From NCBI GenBank assembly GCA_964467165.1, contig CAYXOL010000015.1, positions 1 through 64,000 of the forward strand: a DNA stretch of 64,000 nt, in the 5' to 3' direction. The notes below the pieces were generated by a model, which ran no database searches, had not been told where the DNA came from, and worked only from the letters and a program-made list of their open reading frames with translations. Position numbers and translations under genes: made by a program. Positions 1 to 9,344 of this stretch are shown piece after piece (within the stretch, counting starts at the first letter, position 1; each line of letters starts with the position of its first letter). The DNA comes from Clostridium_AD sp964467165. GTDB lineage: Bacteria > Bacillota > Clostridia > Clostridiales > Clostridiaceae.

Positions 1-32
1 GAAATAAATTTCGCTTTTTTACCTATTTCTCT

Positions 33-50
33 GTTTAATTTTCAAAGACC
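33..50 (-). promoter_or_regulatory. rRNA leader boxA-like element
   Basis: Read on the minus strand this is GTCTTTGAAAATTAAACAG, which resembles the boxA antitermination/leader sequence found before 16S rRNA in Firmicutes (TTCTTTGAAAA core). It lies downstream of a strong minus-strand promoter and at the position where an rRNA operon follows bofA in related genomes. The 16S gene itself would start beyond the left edge, so this is an inference from leader, promoter and synteny. Confidence 0.6.
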
Positions 51-82
51 AATTTAAATGTCATCATGCGACGACTTATACT

Positions 83-111
83 ATTTTATCAGTTTACTTC
101 CATGTTGTCAA
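83..111 (-). promoter_or_regulatory. Strong sigma-A promoter, probably for an rRNA operon
   Basis: On the minus strand TTGACA (111 to 106) is followed after exactly 17 bases by TAAAAT (88 to 83). The transcript would start near 76 and run left through the boxA-like leader to the window edge. A perfect -35 box and ideal spacing fit a strong stable-RNA promoter. No protein start lies between it and the edge. Confidence 0.6.
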
Positions 112-601
112 CCTATTTTTAAATGTTTTTTTAATTGTCACACAAAAATTGCTAACTTTACTTTTAATTTGTCGTTACTTGTCATCAGCGACATATAGTA
201 TCTTATCATATAATCTTTTTAATATAGTTTAATTTAAAGTAATTAAAATAAAACAGGTTGCGTATTCTTGAATTCCTAAACTTTATCTCCTTATAGCTTA
301 TATTGATACACCAGGATAGTTATTTTCTCTCTCTTATCCTTGCAATGCTGTATAAATGTTATCCACAATGATTTAAGCAAGCAGTTTCCTATATAATAAA
401 GAAATAAAGACATGAACCTATAGCTGCACTAGTACAGCTATAGGCTCATATCTTACTATATTGTAAATTAGTTACTGATCTGAAACTTCCACATATAGAT
501 GAAGTGGGTCTATGGTATATTTTAGTATTAATATCTATTCCACACCTTAGCCACGTGGCTTTTCTCGCAAACATTCTAAACCATCTTTATTATAATTAAC
601 A
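112..601. other. Non-coding interval between the rRNA-type promoter and bofA
   Basis: I see no convincing gene in this AT-rich stretch. It holds a long inverted repeat (409 to 452, listed separately), a 10-base palindrome GCCACGTGGC near 550, and sequence of unknown origin between them. Confidence 0.5.
409..452 (-). terminator. 44-base inverted repeat, likely terminator of the dnaX-bofA transcript
   Basis: The two arms (GACATGAACCTATAGCTG and CAGCTATAGGCTCATATC on the plus strand) are complementary with a few wobble or mismatched positions and enclose an 8-base loop. On the minus strand the stem is followed by a T-rich but interrupted tract. Position downstream of bofA and upstream of the rRNA promoter fits termination, although the tract is weak. 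Confidence 0.5.
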
Positions 602-856
602 CTACATTAATTTATTAAAAATTATTAAAAATATTACCCCCGGCACCCCTAAAAATCCTGCAATAAGTGCAGATGCAGCATTTATAGGAATAATTATATC
701 TATAGATCCTCCAATAAAATTAACAAGTAACAAAAGTAAGACACCCAAAGCTCCGTTCAATATTAACTTACCTAATATTTTTAATGGCCAAGAAAAAAGT
801 TTTACAATAACTACCATAGCAACTATTGCAACTAAAAAATATAATATAACTTCCAT
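602..856 (-). CDS. bofA: Pro-sigma-K processing inhibitor BofA
   Basis: An 84-residue, very hydrophobic protein with two or three predicted membrane segments, the size and composition of BofA. In Bacillus BofA holds the SpoIVFB protease inactive in the outer forespore membrane until engulfment is complete. The start is taken at the ATG six bases after GGGGGAG; a TTG two codons earlier abuts the ribosome-binding site. It is the last gene of the dnaX, ybaB, recR, DUF2508 series, as in Bacillus and many clostridia. The assignment rests on both sequence character and gene order. Confidence 0.85.
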   Translation of the reverse strand: MEVILYFLVAIVAMVVIVKLFSWPLKILGKLILNGALGVLLLLLVNFIGGSIDIIIPINAASALIAGFLGVPGVIFLIIFNKLM

Positions 857-977
857 ATTCAACTCCCCCTATGTTAATCTAAATTTCACCTTTTATTTAT
901 TGTGTTCTATTAATAATATATTTCTAAGCTCAGCAATATATTATTAATTTTCTTAAGTTTTTTATAAATTAATATAT

Positions 978-1256
978 TTACATATTAATAGCCTCTAGCC
1001 CTTCTATCATATAAGTAGCATCAATAGTAACTCCTTTTCTTTTAGCTTCTAATAAAAAATATATGTATTTGGCTTTACATTGATCTTCTCTGTAAATTGC
1101 GTAATCTATAAGTTTTGGATCATCTACCATTGAAAAACATTTTTTTGCAATTTCCCATTGGAGTTTAGCTTCTTCTAATTGAATGATAATATCTTTATGC
1201 TCCTGGCTATACTTTAGATTTGAAAATAGTATTTCAATTATTTTTTTTCTGTTCAT
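978..1256 (-). CDS. DUF2508 (YaaL-like) protein
   Basis: A 92-residue, soluble, mostly helical protein with a charged N-terminus. Proteins of this size between recR and bofA belong to the DUF2508/YaaL family, whose role is unknown. The ATG is preceded by a clear AGGAGG site. It lies 61 bases downstream of recR and is probably cotranscribed with it. I recognise no catalytic motif. Confidence 0.75.
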   Translation of the reverse strand: MNRKKIIEILFSNLKYSQEHKDIIIQLEEAKLQWEIAKKCFSMVDDPKLIDYAIYREDQCKAKYIYFLLEAKRKGVTIDATYMIEGLEAINM

Positions 1257-1317
1257 AATAAAAAACCTCCTGTTTTATATCTTTTCTAAATTCTTGACAT
1301 AAAACAGGAGTATTATT

Positions 1318-1914
1318 CTATATTTCTTTTCTTCCTTCCATAGCTTTAGAAAGTGTTACTTCATCAGTATATTCTAAATCTCCACCAACTGGGATACCAT
1401 GTGCAATTCTTGTAACTTTTGTACCTAGCGGTTTTAATATTTTAGATATATACATAGCCGTAGCTTCTCCCTCTATGTTTGGATTAGTTGCTACTATTAC
1501 TTCGTGAACTTCTCCATTAACCCTTCTTATAAGTTCTCTTAATTTTATATCTTCAGGACCTCTGCCGGACATTGGAGATATCGTCCCGTGAAGAACATGA
1601 TAAACCCCATTAAATTCTCTTACCCTTTCCATTGTAATAATGTCTTTCGGGTTTTCAACTACGCATATCATACTCTTATCACGATTTGGATTAGAACAAA
1701 TTGCGCAAGGGTCTGTATCTGTAAAACAACCACATATAGAGCAGAACTTTAATGTTCCACGAGCTTTAACCAGTGCACCTGCAAACTCCTCCACTTCTTC
1801 CCTAGGAAGATTTAACACGAATAAGGCAAGTCTCTGCGCTGTTTTTCGCCCTATACCAGGGAGCTTTGCAAATTCTTCTATAAGTTTTTCTATTGCCACT
1901 GGATAAAAATCCAA
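1318..1914 (-). CDS. recR: Recombination mediator RecR
   Basis: RecR acts with RecF and RecO in loading RecA onto SSB-coated single-stranded DNA at gaps. The 198-residue protein has the N-terminal helix-hairpin-helix (KLPGIGRKTAQRLA), a four-cysteine zinc finger (CSICGCFTDTDPCAIC, about residues 54 to 69), and a Toprim domain starting ICVVENPKD. The start is placed at TTG, seven bases after GAGGTG, giving the conserved DFYPVAIEKL start; an upstream in-frame GTG lies inside the ribosome-binding site. The gene follows ybaB by 42 bases in the dnaX operon. Confidence 0.95.
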   Translation of the reverse strand: MDFYPVAIEKLIEEFAKLPGIGRKTAQRLALFVLNLPREEVEEFAGALVKARGTLKFCSICGCFTDTDPCAICSNPNRDKSMICVVENPKDIITMERVREFNGVYHVLHGTISPMSGRGPEDIKLRELIRRVNGEVHEVIVATNPNIEGEATAMYISKILKPLGTKVTRIAHGIPVGGDLEYTDEVTLSKAMEGRKEI

Positions 1915-1956
1915 TTCATTCACCTCATAACAATGTAGCTTTTACTCTACTGTTTA

Positions 1957-2295
1957 TTAGAACATTCCTGGCATATTCATTCCACCTGTTAATTTACCCA
2001 TTTCACTACTTGTTTCATCTTCTGCTTTTTTTAGTGCTTCATTACAAGCACTCATAATTAAATCTTCTAACATTTCAACATCATCTGGATCTACAACTTC
2101 TGGTTTTATCTTTACCTCAACAAGTTGCCTCTTTCCGTTAGCTATTGCAGTTACTGCTCCGCCACCAACGGATGCTTCAAATTTCTTGTCTTCTAAACCC
2201 TTTTGCATTTCTTCCATTTGTTGTTGAAATTTTTGAGCTTGCTTCATAAGACTATTCATATTTCCACCCATACCTGGAAATCCACCTTTTGCCAT
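1957..2295 (-). CDS. Nucleoid-associated protein, YbaB/EbfC family
   Basis: A 112-residue protein with a Met/Gly-rich N-terminus (MAKGGFPGMGG), a long helix (QAQKFQQQMEEMQKGLEDK), and the family core VGGGAVTAIANGKRQL. These dimeric proteins bind and bend DNA and are almost always encoded between dnaX and recR. An AGGAGG site precedes the ATG. A DnaX- or RecR-related function is suggested only by this constant gene order. Confidence 0.93.
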   Translation of the reverse strand: MAKGGFPGMGGNMNSLMKQAQKFQQQMEEMQKGLEDKKFEASVGGGAVTAIANGKRQLVEVKIKPEVVDPDDVEMLEDLIMSACNEALKKAEDETSSEMGKLTGGMNMPGMF

Positions 2296-2564
2296 AATAA
2301 CTACCTCCTATTTATTGGTTATTCTTCTTAATATTATTATATTTATATCCTCCTGATTCATAACAAAAATTTAAATTTTTAAAATCTAAATTTAAAAAAT
2401 CTAAAAGGATATATCATGCTACTGAATTATAGCTTTTCTATATTATTATATACTAATACCTATAATAATTTCCATTAAATCAGTAAATTTTTTTTATAAT
2501 TACTATTGATTTAATATCATAACCCTAAAACTCTAATTTTTAGCTCTCTTAATCTAATATCTTT

Positions 2565-4181
2565 CTATTCATCTAGTATTTCCACAAGGTCTTCGCCAAA
2601 TGTTGCTATCAATATATCCTCTGGAGATTTAAACTCTTTTTCATCAGATTCCACAGTATACTTTATTTTTACTGGTTCTTTTAATAATTCAGAAAATATT
2701 TCTTCTATTATAATTCTATATTCCTCTTTATCTAATCTAATTTTATTAAATGCATATTGTTTTTCGTAACTTAACTCTATTACGCCTCCATGGCAGGATG
2801 CAATTTCTCCAGTCATTAAAGATGCATAGATAACCATATGTCTCCGTGATTTAAACATGTCTAAAATATCCTTAAAAGACTTTTTAACGGTTTCTACTGT
2901 TAGTGTAGAATTAGGATTATGAGTTTGAACTGGTCTTATTTGTGTGTTTTTAATTGACTCAACTTCTCTTTTTCCAGGAAGTTTATCAGTGGATGCTGGC
3001 GTAACACTTTCGCAAGCTACAGTTATCTTTCCTTGTTTTATTATTTCTTCTAGTTTATTTATTCTAGCTAATAAAACTTCTTTTGAGGTATCATATTCTA
3101 TTTTACACATCTTGATAACCGCAAGTTCTAAGTAAATTCTATTTTGTTTGCTCCATTTAGCTTGTTCCTGGGCATCTTGCAGTATCTTTATATTCCTCAT
3201 AATTTCTTCCACTCTTATTTGGGATGCTTGCTTCTTTAAAATGATTATATTTTCACTAGACATATCTAAAATCTCTTCTACATCGTCACTTACTTTAGCC
3301 ATGAGCAGATTTCTCATATGAGTAGTCATATCTTTTATAAATACAAATATATCCTTTCCACTAAAAACTATTTCGTTTATAGTCTTTATTGCTTTTTTGA
3401 TATTTCTTTCTATTATACTGTCTGAAAGTACAGTCAGGCTCTCAGAGGTCACAAGACCTAGCATATCTATAACACTGTCATACTCTACTTTTCCCTCATT
3501 CATGGATATGGCTTGATCTAATATACTTAGGGCATCTCTCATTGCCCCATCAGATACCCTTGATATTAGTTTCAAACTATTATCTTCCACATAAACCCCT
3601 TGATCTGTAGCAATCTTTCTGAGTCTTTCAAATATATCTGAACTTTTTATTCTCTTAAAGTCAAATCTTTGACATCTGGATAATATTGTTATAGGTAGCT
3701 TTTGAGGATCCGTTGTGGCTAATATGAATATTATATTACCTGGCGGCTCTTCCAGCGTCTTTAAAAAGGCATTAACTGCCCCTATGGATAACATATGAAC
3801 CTCATCTATAATATAAACTTTGTACTTAGCTTCCTGTGGTGGATACTGAACATCTTCAATTATATCCCTGATATTATCTACCCCATTATGCGATGCTGCA
3901 TCTATTTCAGTAACATCTATAGCTGTTCCTGAGTTTATTTTCACACACATATCGCATACATTGCAAGGCTCTCCATGATCAGAATTTGTGCAATTAACTG
4001 CTTTTGCAAGTATCTTGGCTGTTGATGTTTTCCCCGTTCCTCTTGTTCCACATAAAAGATAGGCATGAGCTATCCTCTGGTTATTTATTTGATTTTTTAA
4101 GGTTATAGTAACATGCTGCTGACCTACTACATCTTGAAAAGTTTTTGGTCTCCACTCTCTATATAAAGCCTTATATGCCAC
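2565..4181 (-). CDS. dnaX: DNA polymerase III subunit gamma/tau
   Basis: The clamp-loader ATPase that opens the sliding clamp. Visible are Walker A (GTRGTGKTS, about residue 46), a zinc module (CTNSDHGEPCNVCDMC), the DEVH Walker B (IIDEVHML), the SRC motif (LSRCQRFDFKR, with the arginine finger) and a divergent C-terminal half that would carry tau-type contacts. The GTG start is chosen because it gives the family N-terminus AYKALYREWRP and lies eight bases after AGAGGTG; an in-frame GTG three codons upstream is part of that site. At 538 residues it has normal length. I see no obvious slippage site. Confidence 0.96.
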   Translation of the reverse strand: MAYKALYREWRPKTFQDVVGQQHVTITLKNQINNQRIAHAYLLCGTRGTGKTSTAKILAKAVNCTNSDHGEPCNVCDMCVKINSGTAIDVTEIDAASHNGVDNIRDIIEDVQYPPQEAKYKVYIIDEVHMLSIGAVNAFLKTLEEPPGNIIFILATTDPQKLPITILSRCQRFDFKRIKSSDIFERLRKIATDQGVYVEDNSLKLISRVSDGAMRDALSILDQAISMNEGKVEYDSVIDMLGLVTSESLTVLSDSIIERNIKKAIKTINEIVFSGKDIFVFIKDMTTHMRNLLMAKVSDDVEEILDMSSENIIILKKQASQIRVEEIMRNIKILQDAQEQAKWSKQNRIYLELAVIKMCKIEYDTSKEVLLARINKLEEIIKQGKITVACESVTPASTDKLPGKREVESIKNTQIRPVQTHNPNSTLTVETVKKSFKDILDMFKSRRHMVIYASLMTGEIASCHGGVIELSYEKQYAFNKIRLDKEEYRIIIEEIFSELLKEPVKIKYTVESDEKEFKSPEDILIATFGEDLVEILDE

Positions 4182-4332
4182 AAATTTCACCTCTTTTAAG
4201 TAATTAAATTTCTTCTTTTCAAATCTGTATTCACTTTATAAACAATTATATCATTTAATTCAAATTATAAGTTTATTTTTATAAAAATCAAACTTACGCA
4301 TTACTATATTCTCTATATATTTAATGGTAAAT

Positions 4333-4357
4333 AAAAAAAGACCCCTTCACAGGCATC
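4333..4357 (-). terminator. Terminator of the SRP RNA
   Basis: On the minus strand GATGCCT and AGGGGTC form a seven-position stem with one mismatch and one wobble around a GTGA loop, followed by seven T residues. It lies just after the 3' end of the SRP RNA. Confidence 0.65.
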
Positions 4358-4372
4358 TTATAATTTTTATGT

Positions 4373-4643
4373 AGACCGTACACCTCGCTTCGATGTATAA
4401 ACTATGCGCGCTACCCTTACAGTTAGCTCAAACCAGGTAGACCCACGGCACATGGAAAGATTCATTTACCGCTGCTTCCTTCCGGACCTGACGGGATTCA
4501 TGAGTTTCCATTGCGTGGGGCCCAGCTCTCAACACCACTTATATGGGTCAGACCACACATTTTATAACCTAAGCGAGGAATTCACCCCTGCTGTAGCGGG
4601 TTGCAGGTGACAGGGCACCGCTAACTCCCCGGCTAGTACGGAA
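4373..4643 (-). ncRNA. ffs: Signal recognition particle RNA, large bacterial (scRNA) type
   Basis: The minus strand carries the universal SRP core GGTCCGGAAGGAAGCAGC with its GGAA tetraloop region. The 5' part contains the Alu-domain sequence GGGGAGTTAGCGGTGCCCTG seen in Firmicute scRNAs. The two ends, CCGTAC and GTACGG, pair and set the boundaries at about 271 nt, the length of Bacillus scRNA. The RNA forms the SRP with Ffh for membrane targeting. It lies between tRNA-Ser and dnaX, the usual Firmicute order. Ends are accurate to a few bases. Confidence 0.95.
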
Positions 4644-4644
4644 A

Positions 4645-4734
4645 TGGCGGAAAGAGAGGGATTCGAACCCTCGGTAGAGTTGCCCCTACACACGCTTTCC
4701 AGGCGTGCTCCTTAAGCCACTCGGACATCTCTCC
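4645..4734 (-). tRNA. tRNA-Ser (anticodon GGA)
   Basis: A 90-base minus-strand tRNA with encoded CCA. The acceptor stem GGAGAGA pairs with TCTTTCC, the anticodon stem CACGC/GCGTG encloses loop CTGGAAA with anticodon GGA, and a long variable arm marks it as a class II serine tRNA. The T-loop TTCGAAT is normal. It decodes UCC and UCU. Confidence 0.97.
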
Positions 4735-4863
4735 ACAAAGTATTTTGTGATTTGTTAACACTAAAGTAGTGCAACAAAGACAATTATACTATTAATAATT
4801 AGTAATTTCAATAGTTTTTCATTTAAATATTCATGAAACTTATACCAATCATTGAATTTACTC

Positions 4864-5622
4864 TTATGAACTCCTTTTATTGTTAATTACAAGGAATATA
4901 ATACATAATGCTATTCCCGCTAAACTTATCAATTGCGCCACTCTTATACTTCCAAACATTAAACTATCAGTTCTCAGCCCTTCTATAAAGAATCTTCCTA
5001 AGGAATATAATCCTATATAGCTAAAAAACACCGTTCCTATCTTAAATGTCTTTGTTAATAAATATATCAGTAGTAAACATACTATCATATTCCATATTGA
5101 TTCATAAAGAAATGTTGGATGATAATAAACTCCATCTATTAGCATTCCCTTTTGTATAAAATGCGGAAATTTGCTTATAAAGGTTTGTGTAACTGGTCCA
5201 CCATGAGCCTCACTATTAAAGAAATTTCCCCATCTACCTAAAGCCTGACCAATAATTATAGACGGTGCTGCCACATCTGCAAATTGTAGTAGATTCTCTT
5301 TTCTATACCTTGTGTATATAAATGCTGCCAGCATACCAAATATAATTCCTCCATGTATGGCAAGCCCACCTTGCCTTATATTGAATACTTGTATTAGGTT
5401 ATCCTTATATTGAGCAAATTCAAATATTACATAATAAGCTCTAGCGCCGATAATAGCTATTGGAAAAGATATTATTGTAATATTTAGAAGTTCATCATAG
5501 TTAACATTTTTTAATTTACAAGTAAAGCCAGCTAATAGAATTCCAACCATCATTCCTGTTGCAATAAAAATACCATACCATCTAATGTCGAGTCCAAATA
5601 TATTAAAAGCTATTGGATCCAT
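4864..5622 (-). CDS. lgt: Prolipoprotein diacylglyceryl transferase
   Basis: Lgt transfers diacylglycerol from phosphatidylglycerol to the lipobox cysteine, the first step of lipoprotein maturation; the two lipoprotein binding proteins in this window would be substrates. The 252-residue membrane protein has about seven hydrophobic segments, the HGG motif (GLAIHGGIIFG) and the Lgt signature around GRWGNFFNSEAHGG. The start at MDPIAF is preceded by GGGAGGA at good spacing; an in-frame ATG 17 codons earlier has no site. It stands alone between tRNA-Ser and the hydrogenase operon. Confidence 0.95.
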   Translation of the reverse strand: MDPIAFNIFGLDIRWYGIFIATGMMVGILLAGFTCKLKNVNYDELLNITIISFPIAIIGARAYYVIFEFAQYKDNLIQVFNIRQGGLAIHGGIIFGMLAAFIYTRYRKENLLQFADVAAPSIIIGQALGRWGNFFNSEAHGGPVTQTFISKFPHFIQKGMLIDGVYYHPTFLYESIWNMIVCLLLIYLLTKTFKIGTVFFSYIGLYSLGRFFIEGLRTDSLMFGSIRVAQLISLAGIALCIIFLVINNKRSS

Positions 5623-5754
5623 AAAAATTCCTCCCTTGCTGTTTTTCATAAAATTACTAATAAAAAGAATCAAATTTATAAAATAAATTTGATTCTTTTT
5701 ATATAACTTTATAACAATTGTGTCTTAATATGATAAAAAAGTAAAGATAAATAT

Positions 5755-7491
5755 TTAAAATTTATTTCTTTCTTTATACTCAGTATGCAATAACTTATGG
5801 CTTAAATGACCATTGGGTTGTTCTAAAAACTCCTCATATATTTTTGTTATCTGTGGGTTCTTATGTGATTTTCTAATAGGTAGAGCTTTATCTTCATCAT
5901 ATATAGCTTTTGCTCTTTGTTCTGGAATATTAATTTCTTCTTTTATTTGTGAATTAACTATTGGCTGACCTCCACCATTTACACATCCACCAGGACATGC
6001 CATAGCTTCAATAAAGTCATAATGTTTTTCACCACTTCTAACTAAATCCAACAATTTCCTAGCATTACCAAGTCCATGAACCACAGCTGCATTTATATTT
6101 CTTCCATCTGGTAATTCTATAGTTGCTTCTTTAATACCCGTAAGGCCTCGAGCTACTGAAAATTCTATTTGCTCTAGTTCTTTTCCAGCTAAGAGTTCAA
6201 ATACTGTTCTTAACGCAGCTTCTGTAACTCCCCCAGTTGAGCCAAATATTACTGAAGCCCCAGTAGATTCTCCAAAAGGATCATCAAAGTCTTCATCCTT
6301 TAGATCAACGAAATCTATATTTGCCTCTTTTATCATTTGAGCCAGTTCCCTAGTTGTTAAAACATAATCTACATCCTGCATACCATTATTAGATAGTTCT
6401 TCCCTTTCGCCTTCAAATTTTTTAGCAACACAAGGCATAATTGAAACCACTACAATATCCTTAGGATCAATACCAATTTTTTCTGCAAAATAACTTTTGA
6501 TCAAAGCACCTTCCATTTCACTAGGTGATTTGCAAGTTGATAAATTAGGAATTAAATCAGCAAAATTGTGCTCAACGAATTTTACCCATCCAGAACAGCA
6601 AGATGTCATTAGTGGAAGATTTTCGCCACTACCTAATCTAGTTAATAGCTCCGTTCCCTCTTCCATAATAGTAAGATCTGCTGCAAAGTCAGTATCAAAG
6701 ACTTTATCAAAACCCATTCTCTTTAAAGCTGAGGTCATTTTACCTGTAACGCGACTACCAATTGGCATACCAAATTCTTCGCCTAGTGCTACTCTTACTG
6801 CTGGTGCTGTTTGAACTACTACATACTTATTCGGATCCTCTATCGCCTTCCAAACAGGATTTATACTTTCTTTTTCATGTAAGGCTCCTACTGGGCATGC
6901 TAAAATACATTGACCGCAATTTATGCATAGTGATTCCCCTAAAGGCCTCTCATAACTAGTAGTAATCTTAGTGTCAAATCCTCTATTTGAGAAATTTATT
7001 GCATGAACAGTTTGAATGTTTCCGCAGGTTGAAATACATCTCCCACAAAGAATACACTTTTCTGGATCCCTTACTACGGAGCATGATGAATCATCCAAAC
7101 TTCCACCGCTTTTTTCTCCACTATATCTTATATCTCTTATATTTAATTCCTTTGCTACTGTTTGTAAATCACAATTCTCATTTCTTATACAAGTTGTACA
7201 TTCTCTTTTATGGTTTGATAATAATAACTCAACTACCATTTTTCTTGCTTCTCTCACCTGAGCGGTATTAGTTTTTATCTCCATTCCATTCTCAGCAGGA
7301 AGTGTGCAGGATGCCAATAATTTTTGCCCTACTTGCACCACACACATTCTACAATCAGCTACCTCATTTACTTCTTTTAAAAAACATAATGTAGGTATTT
7401 TAGCCCCAGAAAGCTTTGATGCCGCAAGGACTGTGGTCCCTTTTGGAACTTCTACTTTTATTCCATCTATAATCAAGTTTACCATTTCCAT
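5755..7491 (-). CDS. hydA: [FeFe]-hydrogenase catalytic subunit HydA (NAD-linked trimeric type)
   Basis: Reduces protons to H2 at an H-cluster. Counting from the upstream GTG, ligands for an N-terminal [2Fe-2S] are C39, C50, C53 and C65, for a His-ligated [4Fe-4S] H97, C101, C104 and C110, and for two further [4Fe-4S] clusters C149 to C159 and C192 to C202. H-cluster motifs are TSCCSGW (299), MPCVAKKFE (355) and MACPGGC (500). The Ser in TSCCSGW, where monomeric enzymes have Pro, fits the multimeric NAD-dependent group. The ATG start used (residue 4 of that numbering) is seven bases after AGGAGGTG. It is the last gene of a four-gene operon with NuoF-, NuoE- and ferredoxin-like partners. Confidence 0.95.
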   Translation of the reverse strand: MEMVNLIIDGIKVEVPKGTTVLAASKLSGAKIPTLCFLKEVNEVADCRMCVVQVGQKLLASCTLPAENGMEIKTNTAQVREARKMVVELLLSNHKRECTTCIRNENCDLQTVAKELNIRDIRYSGEKSGGSLDDSSCSVVRDPEKCILCGRCISTCGNIQTVHAINFSNRGFDTKITTSYERPLGESLCINCGQCILACPVGALHEKESINPVWKAIEDPNKYVVVQTAPAVRVALGEEFGMPIGSRVTGKMTSALKRMGFDKVFDTDFAADLTIMEEGTELLTRLGSGENLPLMTSCCSGWVKFVEHNFADLIPNLSTCKSPSEMEGALIKSYFAEKIGIDPKDIVVVSIMPCVAKKFEGEREELSNNGMQDVDYVLTTRELAQMIKEANIDFVDLKDEDFDDPFGESTGASVIFGSTGGVTEAALRTVFELLAGKELEQIEFSVARGLTGIKEATIELPDGRNINAAVVHGLGNARKLLDLVRSGEKHYDFIEAMACPGGCVNGGGQPIVNSQIKEEINIPEQRAKAIYDEDKALPIRKSHKNPQITKIYEEFLEQPNGHLSHKLLHTEYKERNKF

Positions 7492-7509
7492 TTTTTTCAC
7501 CTCCTGATA

Positions 7510-9303
7510 TTATATTTTAACAATAGCCTTAAATCTGCATATGCTTACGCACATTCCACACCTAACACATACGTCTTGGTCAATTACATGAAGTTCTTGT
7601 AACTTACCACTAATAGCACCCGCATTGCAATTACGAGTACATAATCCACACCCTTTACACTTGTCCTCTAAAATCACATATTGAACCAATGACCTACAAA
7701 CTTTAGCTGGACATTTTTTATCTTGCACATGAGCGATATACTCATCTCTAAAATGATGTATAGTTGAAAGAACTGGATTAGGCGCAGTTTGCCCAAGCCC
7801 ACATAATGCAACTTTTTTTATTCCTAGGGCCAAATGTTCAAGTTTATCTATATCCTCAATTTCGCCATTTCCTTTTGTTATCTTTTCAAGCATTTCAAGT
7901 AATCTTTTGGTTCCAATTCTGCATGGAGTACATTTACCACAGGACTCATCCTTTGTAAAATCAAGGAAAAATCTAGCTACGTCCACCATACAATTATCTT
8001 CATCTAAAACTATCATGCCTCCAGATCCCATCATGGATCCAAGGGCAACTAAGCTATCATATCCAATTGGAGTATCAAGCTCACTCTCTGGAATACATCC
8101 ACCTGAAGGTCCTCCCGTTTGAACCGCTTTGAACTTCTTTGCATTTGGTATTCCTCCACCTATTTCAAAGATTGTTTCCCGAAGCGTTGTTCCCATAGGA
8201 ATTTCTATAAGTCCAGTGTTTGTAATTTTTCCTCCTAATGCAAATACCTTTGTACCCTTGCTTTTCTCTGTACCTATGCTGCTAAACCACTCAGATCCCT
8301 TTAATATAATAGGAACAATATTCGCAAATGTTTCAACATTATTTATAATTGTAGGCTTGCCCCAAAGTCCACTAACAGCTGGAAATGGCGGTTTAGGCAT
8401 AGGCATGCCTCGTCTGCCTTCAATTGACTGCATAAGAGCAGTTTCTTCTCCACATACAAAAGCGCCAGCTCCAAGTCTTATTTCTATATCAAAATTAAAG
8501 CCTAGCCCTAAAATATTTTCTCCTAGTAGTCCGTATTCTCTAGCCTGATTAATAGCTATCTCTAGTCTTTCAACGGCTAGTGGATATTCTGCTCTAACAT
8601 ATATAAACCCTTTACTTGATCCTATAGCATACCCACCTATAGTCATAGCTTCTAGCACTGAATGAGGATCTCCTTCAAGAACGGATCTATCCATAAAAGC
8701 ACCTGGGTCTCCTTCATCTGCATTACAAATTATATATTTTTCATCTCTTTCCTGCTGAGCTGCAAATTGCCATTTAAGTCCTGTAGGAAAGCCACCACCA
8801 CCGCGGCCCCGAAGTCCCGACTTTTTAACATTTTCAATTACTTCTAATGGGGACATAGATGTAAGTACCTTTTCTAAAGCCTTGTACCCATCAAGGGCTA
8901 TATATTCATCAATATTTTCTGGATCTATAATTCCGCAATTTCGAAGCGCTATTCTTAATTGTTTTTTGAAGAAATCTAATTTACTTAAATTTCTTACATT
9001 TCCTTCTCCCTCTTTTACTTTATATTCAAGCCTATCTAGTACTCTATTTTGAATAAAATGTGATTCAACGAGCTCTGCTATATCATCGGTTTTAACTTTG
9101 GCATATAAAACTCCTTCTGGATAAACTACTACAACAGGACCCAATTCACAAAGTCCCAAACAACCTGTTTTTAATACTTCAATTTCATGATTTAATTTAT
9201 GCTTTCTCACTTCTGCCTTTAGACTTCTAAAAAGATCTGCTGCTTCTGGAGAAACACATCCTTTTCCCCCACAAACAAGTACCTGAGAGTGGTAAACCTC
9301 CAT
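7510..9303 (-). CDS. hydB: Hydrogenase NADH/FMN subunit HydB (NuoF-like)
   Basis: The diaphorase subunit that exchanges electrons between NAD(H) and the hydrogenase. Order of domains in 597 residues: an N-terminal thioredoxin-like [2Fe-2S] domain (CGGKGCVSPEA, KTGCLGLCELGP), the NADH/FMN domain (GLRGRGGGGFPTGLKW, about residue 165), a NuoF [4Fe-4S] site (ESCGKCTPCRIGT), and a C-terminal two-cluster ferredoxin domain (CKGCGLCTRNC, CVRCGMCVSIC). This layout is that of HydB in bifurcating hydrogenases. The ATG follows GGAGGG by six bases. It starts 42 bases after a small [2Fe-2S] gene and ends 18 bases before hydA. Confidence 0.94.
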   Translation of the reverse strand: MEVYHSQVLVCGGKGCVSPEAADLFRSLKAEVRKHKLNHEIEVLKTGCLGLCELGPVVVVYPEGVLYAKVKTDDIAELVESHFIQNRVLDRLEYKVKEGEGNVRNLSKLDFFKKQLRIALRNCGIIDPENIDEYIALDGYKALEKVLTSMSPLEVIENVKKSGLRGRGGGGFPTGLKWQFAAQQERDEKYIICNADEGDPGAFMDRSVLEGDPHSVLEAMTIGGYAIGSSKGFIYVRAEYPLAVERLEIAINQAREYGLLGENILGLGFNFDIEIRLGAGAFVCGEETALMQSIEGRRGMPMPKPPFPAVSGLWGKPTIINNVETFANIVPIILKGSEWFSSIGTEKSKGTKVFALGGKITNTGLIEIPMGTTLRETIFEIGGGIPNAKKFKAVQTGGPSGGCIPESELDTPIGYDSLVALGSMMGSGGMIVLDEDNCMVDVARFFLDFTKDESCGKCTPCRIGTKRLLEMLEKITKGNGEIEDIDKLEHLALGIKKVALCGLGQTAPNPVLSTIHHFRDEYIAHVQDKKCPAKVCRSLVQYVILEDKCKGCGLCTRNCNAGAISGKLQELHVIDQDVCVRCGMCVSICRFKAIVKI

Positions 9304-9344
9304 TAAAATCCCTCCTTCTATTCCTTTGGGGCCGATAATGATTA

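Noticed and set aside
2470..2520. AT-rich dyad ATTAAATCA/TGATTTAAT downstream of dnaX
   Set aside because: Too AT-rich and lacking a proper T tract in the right place to call a terminator with confidence.
2565..4181. Programmed frameshift in dnaX for a short gamma form
   Set aside because: No A-run slippage sequence with a following stem was apparent in the coding strand.
4404..4610. Plus-strand 68-codon frame
   Set aside because: It lies wholly inside the SRP RNA on the opposite strand and has no ribosome-binding site.
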